The position numbers and the translations under genes were made by a program. Shown here piece after piece: positions 22,993-32,879 of a stretch of DNA of 64,000 nucleotides (position 1 is its first letter; every line of letters begins with the position of its first letter). Location: the NCBI RefSeq assembly GCF_016086655.4, contig NC_052131.2, forward strand, positions 33,171,705 to 33,235,704, written 5' to 3'. A model generated the notes under the pieces. That model was not told the DNA's origin and searched no databases. It was given only the letters and a program-made list of their open reading frames with translations. Origin of the DNA: Lepeophtheirus salmonis (lineage: Eukaryota > Arthropoda > Copepoda > Siphonostomatoida > Caligidae).

Positions 22993-24625
22993 TTATATAT
23001 GTGTTAAGGGGAATATGGAAAATCGCACATTTTGAAAAATGCCTAAGTAATCTACAAAATTCTTGTTAGAGATGGCAGTGTACAAATGCCCGGGCAATCT
23101 GTAAAATTTCCAATAGAGTGGTCAATCGTCATTTCAACTTCATTTACATTGTCAAGTTAAATGATTGTGGGTAATTTGATTGCTAAACAATTCATTTAAA
23201 GTAATTTGATCAACTCAGGACTTGCTTATGATACAGTTCCATTGCAAGCAATTTGATAATTATGTGCATTTTCATTGAAATTTATACTGTATTCAGACAA
23301 TCAAACTATTGTATGTTCAGACATCGTAACGAGATACTCCATTTTATTTTTCAAAAAATATAGCTCGGCCAACAGGTTGTGCAGTTAGACAGCTGGTCGC
23401 CACGGGGATCAAAACCTATCTCCTCTGCTATCCTGAGGAGCAAGGATCCTTCTAATATCCTATAATACAGCATATCCCAGTGGTTATGCAAGTGAACCAC
23501 TTGTCCACAAGGGGTGACAAAACCCACCACCGCCACTTGCCCGACCATCAAAGCCCCCTTCCAATATCGTATAATACACCCCAGCCAATGGGCTGAGTAT
23601 GTGAACCGCTAGTACAAAAGGTGGGTCAAAACCCACTGCCTCCACTTCCCTGAGAACCAAGAACCCTCCTTATTCTACACAACTCAAGGGCATGAACTAT
23701 TTTTGTTATTATACTTAGTGGGCTCTGTAAAGGTATATGAAAATTTGGCGTTGGTTAATGACCCTAATGTGGATCCTCCGCAACCGGATGATTCAAGTGC
23801 TTTTTAATACTAAAATGTAAGCCAAAAAAGTGAGCAATTTGAATGAACATGATAAAATGTGGGTATATCAGTATTACTACAGTAACAAGAAAAGATCTAA
23901 TAGAAATTTATATTTAAATTTTTGATCCTATTTAATAATATTCGAACTACATGGTTCTATATTTCATATATATTTTATTAGTTTCTTCAAAATTGACAAA
24001 AACAAAAAACTTATTTCAAAATATTCTTTAACATCAAATGTAATAATTTCAAAAAAATATCATCATCTTTTTGAACATGGATTTTTTTTTTTACATAAAC
24101 ATTAAAAACTTATCATATTAACCCAAATCAACTACTTATTTCCAATTACTGTGCTGACTGGGGACCAGCTGTCCACTTATACAACCTGTTGGCGAGCGTG
24201 TATAATAGGATATTAGAAGGGATTCATGACATTCAGGAGGCGGCAATAGGTTTTGATCCCCTTTGTAGACCTTCTGTCCACCTGAACAACCTGGTGGACG
24301 AGGTATATTTTGCAAATTAAATGGGGTCTTACATGACATTTTTTATCATACAATAGTTTGATTATCCAAATAATATATAAATTTCAATGAAAATGTACAC
24401 GATTATCAAATTGCATAATCATCATAAATGTATCATAATCAAATCCTTAATTATAAAATAGCTTTCAATGAATTGTTTAACAATCAAATTACCCGCAATC
24501 ATTTTACCTGACAATGTAAATGAACTTAAAATGCCCACTCTATTGGAAATTTTATAGATTACTCGGGCATTTCTGGCATTTTTCAAAATGCCCGATTTTA
24601 CCCATTGCCTGTAACATATGTATAT
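22993..24625. mobile_element. Foldback element with long inverted arms
   Basis: The left arm (22993-23480) and the right arm (24140-24625, reversed) align along nearly their whole length with small indels. Landmarks present in both, in mirrored positions: CATTTTGAAAAATGCC, GTAATCTA.AAAATT, AATTTCCAATAGAGTGG, TTCATTTACATTGTCA, GGTAATTTGATTG, TTTTCATTGAAATTTATA, CAATCAAACTATTGTATG and GGGGATCAAAACCTAT. The centre (about 23440-23690) holds roughly 110-bp direct repeats built on the same GGTTGT..AAGTGGACAGCTGGTC...GGGGATCAAAACC theme as the inner ends of the arms. No transposase is visible. I do not recognise the family. Confidence 0.75.
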
Positions 24626-24734
24626 TGGGCCAATGTATTATTATACTTTTAATTGTCTAGGACATTAATATTATGAAATATCTTTCATTTTAAAAATGCT
24701 GTAGAAATAATATGAGGATTATTCTCAGAGAGTA

Positions 24735-24925
24735 CTTCTTAGATAAATAGCATCTGTCATGACTGACTTATTTGGCAAGCTACCCCCAAATGATTTTGAA
24801 TCTTTTTTTTTTTCTTTTTGAGAAAAAGTTGCGTGATCGACGAAGGGAACGACGAGACTACCTACTGATTTTGGATGTTTTTTCTATTTCTTATTGGAGG
24901 ATGAAAGTTCGTGTGATCAATTCGT
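24735..24925. repeat. Dispersed repeat R1, duplicated 3' end
   Basis: AGATAAATAG, TGACTTATTTGGC, AAATGATTTTGAAT, GAGAAAAAGTTGCGTGATCG and AGGGAACGACGAGA, followed at once by a second 3' end (CTACTGATTTTGGATG, GGAGGATGAAAGTTCGTGTG). Confidence 0.5.
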
Positions 24926-24929
24926 GTTA

Positions 24930-25745
24930 ATTAGATAATAGTGTAAGATCAGATAATATAAAAAGTAACACTATGTTAACTGAACAGTTGCCTCAGTCCT
25001 CTTGGGAGGAGAATGTTTGAGGGAGTTTTAATGACACTCCCGAGAGTACATAAGTCTTCAAAATAAAATAGAATCAAATAGGAATGAAACCTGTTGCCTT
25101 CACACATGGTTCATTTACATAATAGATTTAAATTCTTATTAATGAAGTTTATTCTTAAATAATCATAAAAGCTTTGATTTGATCCTGAAAGAGCATGCAG
25201 TCACACAGGGAAGGGATTTTGGAACAGAGAGAAGTTCCTTCTCCACTTAGGAGAAGGACTGAATTTTTTTTTTTAGAGTGAGTATGATAATATGTAATAT
25301 CCTAATAATACATATTATCACAACAATACATAGTTGAGTATTAATAATTCAGTGATTGTATGATGGAGTTTGTAAAATATTTATAGAGTGAAGTATTCGT
25401 TGCCTTTCTCTCTAGGAGGAGCATAAATTACTTCTTTCGCCTTTTTCTCTGATGGAAAAAGGATAATGACAGTTAGTAGTGCTTGATTCAATTGCAGTGT
25501 GTTTTGTTTCGACCAAGTATTCTTATTATCTCAAAACTGTTTCTGGGGAGAAAACACACAGACACTCATTTGTAGTTACTTAGCAAATACCAATTATAAT
25601 TATTAATTATTGCCGAGTTCCCTTACAGTATAAAAATGCTGAATTAATATTTTTGCTCCATGTCCATGCTGTTTGTTCTACACTTTGTTAATTGTCATTA
25701 TTTGACCAGTATTATGCATTATATAAGTAGATCTCTTCCTTCAGA
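24930..25745. other. Upstream region of the K2P channel gene
   Basis: No coding frame. An 11-bp inverted repeat (AGTTCCTTCTCC against GGAGAAGGACT, 25234-25261) is visible. Just before the channel's ATG the sequence CTCTTCCTTCAG ends at 25744, which looks like a splice acceptor, so an untranslated first exon may lie in this stretch. I could not place its donor or a promoter. Confidence 0.4.
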
Positions 25746-28696
25746 ATGAACTTAGTGAATGAGGAAAACGCTCGAAATATGGATCTCCATGCCTCCCTCT
25801 CCAAATTGGAGTCCGACATCAAGAGTTTCTCTAAAATCCTTCAAAAAACTAGCCAACACAAAGTCAAATCTCAAAACAGGAAGAAAAACAGTTCCAAGAT
25901 TGATCAAGACATTTGCGTAGATGAAGAGGAGGAAGACGTGGAGTGCTTCTCCATCTCCGATATCGATTCTCATATCAATAGTCATCATAATAAGACGCAG
26001 AATCATTATAATGATAAAAATAATTCCCTTCTATCGGTTAAAAGATCTCCGATTAAGTTTAAGGACCTAGCAGATGCAGTCATACGCCGTCGAAGACGAC
26101 GGAAATTTGCTTCCTTAAAGAAATGTATGTTGTTCATAATATAGTTGCAGATCTCTCAATGTCTTCTTCTTCTTTAGGGGATGGTTCAGAGATAGATGAA
26201 TGGATCTTTAGTCCGGATAATGACTCTATGGGTCATTTAGCTCTTATTGGATTAGGCAATAATAAAGAAAGGCCCTTTCAATTGAAAAACAAGATATCCA
26301 CTGTTAAGATCCAACATTCTCTATCCGAGGTAACTCACATTCCCTCTATCAATAAAACACTCTGATCATACTTATATTCTTTATGACCCTTCCTTTTTAA
26401 GACCAATCTCCAATATCCCTCTGTATCTAGACAAAATCTCCATTCACATTCCTCATTGCAATCCAGACCAAATCCTCCTCGAAATCTCAATTTGACACCC
26501 TCTGAGCCTGATCAAGTATTGAATTGTCTATGTAGCTGTTTGGCAGGTCGACCAATCCTTCGGCTCTTTCTTATCATCATGTTCAATGGTGTGGTGTCCA
26601 TGATGTGCTCTGCTATCATTGTAAGGATTGAAAAACCTGCTCAACAACAAAGATTCAAGGAGAAGGACCTCCTTTTGAAAAATGTAAGAGAGTACGAGAC
26701 AAATATAACGAGGATCCTTCGTCGAACGACACCGTTCACTATTGGAGAAGGATTTTCACTTGATCAAGAAGAGGAGATTTTCAAAATGTTAAAAGAGTAT
26801 GAAGGGATCGTGGAGGAACTCTATACCTACTCGGATGAGATACCATGGGGCATCCTCTCAGCTCAGTCATTTATTACGTCTATTCAAACCACAACAGGTG
26901 CTTAAAAATGTAGTTAATTTTTATTAATATTCCATTCATTTCACATCTTGTTGTAATTAACATAGGAAACGGGGATATTGTACCTATGACGACACAAGGA
27001 AAGATATTTACACTAATTTATGCCACCTATGGGGTTCCTATGTTTTTATGGTACATTTTCAAACTTGGAGGACTCTTTCGAATCCTTGTTATTAATGCAG
27101 GCTACACTGTCTGTCGCTGCTTTTGGTTTGTAGACCTCCATATTTATCTATAAAAAAAATGTTTCATTAGATCCCCTACCTAATAAGATTATTATATATA
27201 CAGGCTTGATTTCCCAGAGATCAAGCGAAAAGTTGAACCTGGGCACACAGCTACCACCACGGAAGAAATGGGAAACGAACATTATGCCTCATCAAAACAA
27301 AGCAAAGCCAACGAACTCGTTGCAAGTCTGGACGCTAGATTTCATCCAAGCATAATTGGTGGGATCCTACTTATTTTCCTTCTTTCTATCTCTGCTTTTA
27401 TATCTCATATCGAGAGTATATCTTATTTTGACTCCGTCTACGCATCCTTTATATCCTATTCCACCATTGGTTTCGGAGATATCGACATATTTGTGAGGCT
27501 TTTATGATTTCATTTATTTCATCTAATAATTTTATTATGTTATAATAACGCAATCGATTCAAATATTCTTGCAGATGCTCCAAAGGCATGAATTTTTAAA
27601 GAGTATTGACTATTTATTAATTATTAACATGTAGTAACTAAAAATATACTTACCCTTATATTATAAAGTATAATATTGATTAGCTCAATATTTTCATATA
27701 TATATTCTAAATACATGTATAATGTACAAACTTGACATTTATTGAGCTAATTACTGATTAAACAAATATGTACCTTGTATATTGTAGATACACAAATATA
27801 TTTTGACAATAGCAATATTTCATAAACAGTCCTTACAGTACATAAATTTATATACTTAATTTGGGGGTAGTTAATTAGTAGAGACAGAAATGTATGTATT
27901 TGTGGAAGAGTTCAAGTTAATTTAACCCACAAAGTCTCAATTATTTCCTCTTCTGCAAATAGGGACTGTTGGAGGTACAAGAATAGTCACTAGGGCACCC
28001 ACTATCTAGTAAAAACCTGACAGGATCTCAAATTCCATATACTAGAAAAAAGTCAATTTTCTAACAAAAAATTCAAATTACTCCGTGCCATAAACTTTGC
28101 TTTGAGCTTGGATTTCTCAATTTTCATAATAAATTCAATTGTGACTATCGTTTAAAATTCTATTTAGTTTTGTTGCGATACTAGCACCGTTTACAAGTTG
28201 TATCAGACCGCAAACATTTAATAATACCTCCTCAAGCTCTGCACACCACTTTCGAAAGGGAATGGTTAGTAACTATTATAGAATAAATAATTTTTTAATG
28301 TTATAGGCACTGCTTAACGTCCGGCACAACTTGTTTGCAGATGTAACGTGCAAGTATAGTGGGAAAAATGTGAAAAAACCAAGCTCAAAGCAAAGTTTAT
28401 ATCACAGGAGAACCTATATTTTTTAGTTTGTTCCTGCCCCAAACTGGAGTTTTAGTAGAATAGAATTTAAATTATGTTTATATTTACGTAGTCACGGTCC
28501 CTAGTGCATCCTTAGTTATGTAACTGCTTAAATCTAATATCTAATAAAATTATTTGTATCTTTGCAGCAATATTCCTTCCGCTCCAATTGGTTCAACTTT
28601 TTTATTTATGGCAATGGAGTTCACATCATTGGATATATGATTGTCTCAGCCTATGTCACCTCCATTCTTGAGAAATTTGGTGTACGGAAGTTTTAA
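25746..28696 (+). CDS. Two-pore-domain (K2P) potassium channel, six coding exons
   Basis: Exons 25746-26124, 26178-26329, 26402-26897, 26966-27125, 27204-27492 and 28568-28696 join in frame to 534 residues; every intron is GT-AG. K2P channels are plasma-membrane dimers that pass background K+ current. Layout: long hydrophilic N-terminus (1-226) with an acidic run (DEEEEDVE) and a basic run (RRRRRRK); M1 about 228-250; cap-like loop 255-324; first pore 325-346 with TTTGNGD; M2 357-377; linker; M3 about 447-465; second pore 470-488 with STIGFGD; M4 about 501-526; only about 8 residues after it. Odd points: Asn in the first filter (usually GYG/GFG), a very long N-terminus and almost no C-terminal tail. 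The start is chosen as the only upstream in-frame ATG, two bases after a possible acceptor. Intron 5 (1075 nt) holds a palindromic repeat. I am confident of the family, not of the subfamily. Confidence 0.9.
26125..26177 (+). other. Intron 1 of K2P gene, 53 nt
   Basis: GTATGT donor after exon phase 1, with CTTCTTCTTCTTTAG as acceptor. Removing it joins codon 127 as TGG. The other small introns are 26330-26401 (72 nt), 26898-26965 (68 nt) and 27126-27203 (78 nt). The third splits the Gly codon of the first selectivity filter. Confidence 0.85.
27960..28520. repeat. Palindromic repeat in K2P intron 5
   Basis: Outer inverted motifs are GTCACTAGGGCACCCAC (27990-28006) against GTCACGGTCCCTAGTGCATC (28490-28509). 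Inner inverted motifs are AAACTTTGCTTTGAGCTTGG (28091-28110) against CCAAGCTCAAAGCAAAGTTT (28379-28398), a perfect 20-bp pair. The layout suggests a MITE-like insertion, but target duplication was not identified. Confidence 0.5.
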
Positions 28697-28764
28697 AGAT
28701 ACCCAAATATAGGTCATAATATATATAATGTGTATATTTGACTGTTACCAAAATATATTATTCG

Positions 28765-28770
28765 AATAAA
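28765..28770 (+). terminator. Poly(A) signal of the K2P gene
   Basis: AATAAA 69 bases after the stop codon at 28694-28696, within AT-rich sequence. Confidence 0.6.
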
Positions 28771-28799
28771 ATCAATAGAGAGCACTATTTCTTTGATTC

Positions 28800-30150
28800 A
28801 TTTTGCTTGAAATAGACAATTTTATTTTTAGAGCTTTTCATTTAGTAGTTCAAACTGAATAATAAATAGTTTTAGAGTGTGTTTAGTGACGTCATAAATT
28901 ACATCATCATATTTTTACTACAATGAATTGACAAACTTACAAAAAAATATTGAGGAAGCTTCATCTAATGGCTTTAATAATATACGAGTACTAAGACTAA
29001 AACCTCCATTGAGTACTACTTGATGCCAATGATAAATATTTTAATTAAATCAAAGTAATAAGTATGATAATTTTAAATTTCTCTCTACCCATGTGTATTG
29101 ATAAAAAATTTGGGCATTTTTCAACTTTGTATATTATCTATTTTTTGATTAAAATGTTTTTTTCAGATTGGAATAAGGAGTATTTAATGTGCATGATATT
29201 TACAATTGACATATATATTGCTGTATCTTTCTGAAAAATAAATAAGTGTTATCGGCACTAAAAAAAAAAGTAATAAGTACAAAAACCTTTAGAAAAGACC
29301 TATATTTTTACGACTAAGGATTGTTTTACATCGATTAGGGACGAAAAATATCTTAGTATTTCTATTTTTATAGTTAATTTATATTCCAACATCATTGCAT
29401 AATTTTGGTTGGAGGAGGGTATCTAATTCTGGTTTTATATTTGTCTCTTTGATAATTTTTGTTTGTTTTTGATTATTCAAGTGTTTAGTGTAATCTGTAA
29501 TTTATTTATTGAATTTGATGTATCCAGTGTACTCTTTGTTCCAGATTAGTTACAAAGTGGAAAACAAAACATTTTTAAGTTTTCAAGCTCTTTTCCATAA
29601 GTATTATTGCACGCCACGAAGGAACAATAACGATTTAGAATTTTGACTCAGTTGACTATTATTACTTATTAGTAATAACATATTACTAATTGAATTTTCA
29701 GTTAACATCAATCAACATTCCATCGTATATTGGTATTTTTCACCAACAAAGATATAAACAAACGCACATTTAGAGTTCAAGCATAGTCGTTAACAATCAA
29801 TAAATTATAAATGTATAATTGAAAACTCCGGCCTCTTCTCTTTGGTGGCAAATTCAAAAATGGAAAAATCAAAGTATAACATTTTTCCCCTTAGCAATTT
29901 TAGAGCGGGAGGTAGGTGTGCTTTATGAATAACTCTTTATTACATTCCACCCTACCACAGTAGTAAAAAAAAAATGACAGAGTAACGTCATATGAAAAGT
30001 GACATCTTGCGAAAAAATGTTAAAACGCAGCACCATTGTATCTGCTTAGTCTAATGGTAGTTTTTCGCTACTTTGTGTAAAGCTTTAAGAGGAATGGAGT
30101 TGCTTTTTTCTCCCTCAACCTTAAACAAAATAATCACATCTTCTCCTCAG
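28800..30150. other. No gene recognised
   Basis: AT-rich spacer without a usable open frame or a repeat that I could match elsewhere in the window. Confidence 0.5.
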
Positions 30151-30154
30151 AGCA

Positions 30155-30655
30155 TTCCCGGTATTTATATAACTCAGTATAAAATCTTTGAGCTCCTTTC
30201 GCTATTTTAGTTGGATCTTCTGTTACTACATCAGACGCCAATCTTAGTGAGGATATTCTCCTAGCTCCTAAGTAAGACTTCTTGAGATATTTAAAGCTTC
30301 ATTTTCCGTTTATATTTATGTCAACAATATTATTTTTTATTCTAATCGAAGCTCCTCTGGACTCGTACTCGATGACGGAATTAATATTCTCCCGAACATG
30401 GACATCGCTATCATCGAGATCATTCAGGACCTCTAATCTATCCCAAACTTTTTTCTCTCTGCTGCTGCGACATACCCTTACTTAATTAATAGTAAACGGT
30501 ATCTGTTCTCTATTTTTTTCGAGAGCTAAAGAACATGTCTCCTCCTTATGGTTAATACATTCTATAATAATCCTCTCAATATCTATGTGTCTTGTCGTCC
30601 TCCAGAAGGGAGGCATTTAACTTCCAAAATGGCTCTTTGACTCTTGTAGGAGTTC
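30155..30655 (-). pseudogene. LINE fragment, linker between endonuclease and RT
   Basis: On the minus strand, from about 30640: FWKLNASLLEDDKTHR, IERIIIECI and, lower down, SVIEYESRGASIRIKN, then KYLKKSYLGARRISSLRLAS, TEDPTKIAKGAQRFYTELYK. The order (W-K-L-N-x-S-L-L.., then ..I.Y...G...RIK, then I..I......FY..LY) is the segment between endonuclease and reverse transcriptase of L1/jockey-type ORF2. Stops and frame changes are present. This copy is not contiguous with the LINE at 19440-21690, where the same segment reads YWKLNVSLLND. Confidence 0.65.
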
Positions 30656-30689
30656 ACAGCGTTAGTTTTTTAAGCAGCGCTGAATATTT

Positions 30690-30815
30690 GATAGGAGAAC
30701 AGTTTAGCAGTCATGACATTTTATTAAATTAACTGTGAGATTAAGGAAATACACACAAATCCCACTCTGTATCGAGCAAGGATATAGGCAGGAATCACTC
30801 CGTTTTCGATTTCTA
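30690..30815. repeat. Dispersed repeat with TCATGACATTTTATTAAA, copy 2
   Basis: GCAGTCATGACATTTTATTA, then CTCTGTATCGAGCAAGGATA. It is related to 4040-4215 and 58410-58545 but is the most diverged of the three. Confidence 0.35.
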
Positions 30816-31139
30816 CTCTTAGCCCTACAAAGATTTACACTCATAAGTCATCAGCGTTACTTTCTGTCATTAATCAGCATAGCTGAAAATATTATGATCT
30901 GCTAGTAAGCTAAAAAAAGAAACCGATAATTAAGGTATTTTGGAGAAAAACAGAATAGCTTTTTTGAGGTTTCATAAATTTAAATGCAAGCAACTTATAA
31001 GATAAAGGTAAGGTTAATAGAAATACATGGTAATACCATAACGTTTTTCCGACTAATGTTTGACTTCCAGCATGTTTTTTAGTAGTGACGTGGAAGAGTA
31101 CAACTATTACCAAGAGTACCAACATATAGCTAAGGGGGA

Positions 31140-31813
31140 TAATTTAGGAAAGAATAGAAAAGCGTGCGAAGAGAAGAGCAGAAATACTTATGTCATCATT
31201 GATTAAATAATATACATCTTCTTCAATCAATCAAGAACGTTATCATTCCCGCCTTTATTATTCAATATTACTATAATATTAGATGCTGATAGTCGATAGA
31301 GAACTGAATGAAATGCCTAAAATAACGTCACCTTCTGTCTGGATTTCTGAAAATGGAGGCCCAGGAATTTGGAAAATACTTACCAGATGAAAAACAGATG
31401 GTTTGTCGGATTTGTCGATATAAATGTGCCTTTAGTCCCCTGTCTAGAATTACACGCCACTCATTATCCTCATCTCATATCAAGAGCATGGATATTCATC
31501 TAAAAAATCAAGTTAATGATGAATACATCAAGTCAAACTTTAACTCTGATCTCACAAAGATGCTTATTGCATGTAATATAACCATTGCTAATCATCTACG
31601 TTCAAAAAATTTATGGAGAAATACACGGGTAAACCTATCCCTTCCCAAGGAACCATCATTAAATTAATGAAGGATGTTGGTAGTGATGTCATTTATAAAA
31701 ATACATATAAAAATGCTTTGAGTCATCCACACCAAATGACGATCAAGTTATCAGTAAAAAGTATGCAATATTTACTAATTTCGAAATGGAACTCTGAATT
31801 TTGTACTATCTAA
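31140..31813 (+). pseudogene. CGGBP1-like hAT, copy B (leader plus N-terminal transposase)
   Basis: The leader 31150-31330 matches 9703-9925 (GCGTGCGAAGAGAAG, ATAGTCGATAGAGAACTGAA, GCCTAAAATAACGTCACCTT). The open frame from 31353 has MEAQEFGKYLPDEKQMVCRI with a BED-like finger (CRICRYKCAFSPLSRITRHS, SSHIKS) and LTKMLIACNI. A frameshift follows, then EKYTGKPIPSQGTIIKLMKD (31613-31690). Sequence past 31740 no longer matches copies A and C, so the catalytic region is lost. The ATG at 31353 is a credible native start, since finger and linker follow in the same frame. Confidence 0.7.
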
Positions 31814-32466
31814 CTGTAAGTATTCAATTTTTTTAAAGTCTAACCCTAAAATATGATTCTATTTTAGTTAAACATATCAAGAATTATCAGGGCGTACGTC
31901 AGTATTGCGCTTTGTCCACTTCAGCGGACCAAAAAAAAAAACCTTAGTCAACCGTCCACCAATCATATAGGTGTATGTAAATATAGATGAATTAAGTCAT
32001 AATTAATTATTAAAATCTATTATATATATGTAACTTATGACCAACTCATAATAGTACTGAGTCATTATAATAAAATTACATATTTGTAGCACGTCCACTC
32101 AAAAGGTAGCTAGATAATTTTTCTCAAAATTGAACATGGAATACATTTTCCAACAAATTATAGTTCATTTAAATGAAAAAATGATTCTGATTAATCCTTT
32201 GGAGGCACCACAAATTGTACTTAAAGTAGCCAAAATTCACCGGCACATTTATAGAATTAGTAAATTAATAAATTATATCTCCAAGACAATATTGGGGCCA
32301 AATTAAGTCAGATAGATAAAACGGAGGTTTTAAACTACAGTTAACACTCTCGGGTATCTCAACTCATCGCAGAAATTTGAATTCAAATCCTGTAATTTAC
32401 TGTAATATCTCTTTCAAATATTGCCTGTCATTTTATAAATATAAATGATTGAACCTTTGAATATAA

Positions 32467-32879
32467 AACGCGTTTTCCGCTTCCCATGATACATTTCTGA
32501 TAATTAATAAATTACTGCAATTATTTCAAGAGTACTTTACAGCCAAAAATAAAAACAAAGACGCACACAACATTTTTGTATGGATTTAAAGTACTTCACA
32601 TTGAGTAAATATTTGAGTTAGATATTACGTTTAACGTTACTGGTTCCAAATGTGAAGTACTTTACAGCCCAAAAAAAAAAAAAAAAGATGCACACAACAT
32701 TTTTCGTATGGAGTACTCTTGAAATATTTAAGAGCGTGAGAATTTGTTTCATTGAATACAAGATAAATTAAATTATTACTGCTTAAGAGGGACATAAATA
32801 ATAGTTATGTACTTTTTAGAGAGGATTGTTGCAGTAATTTATTAATTATCAGAAGTGTATCACGGGAAGCGGAAAACGC
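32467..32879. repeat. Foldback repeat flanking the 5' end of a hAT gene
   Basis: Arms 32470-32520 and 32829-32879 are inverted copies, 49 of 51 bases matching (GCGTTTTCCGCTTCCC at the outer ends). Between them, a direct repeat (AGTACTTTACAGCC, poly-A, GCACACAACATTTTT, GTATGGA) occurs at about 32530 and 32657. The right arm runs into the first codons of the hAT frame that opens at 32855. Confidence 0.7.

Noticed and set aside
23730..23806. Possible exon reading VYENLALVNDPNVDPPQPDD
   Set aside because: Short, inside the foldback element, without splice sites or known similarity; left uncalled.
30910..31125. Minus-strand 71-codon hydrophobic frame
   Set aside because: Looks like a membrane peptide only because of T/A-rich composition; no start context, partner exons or similarity.
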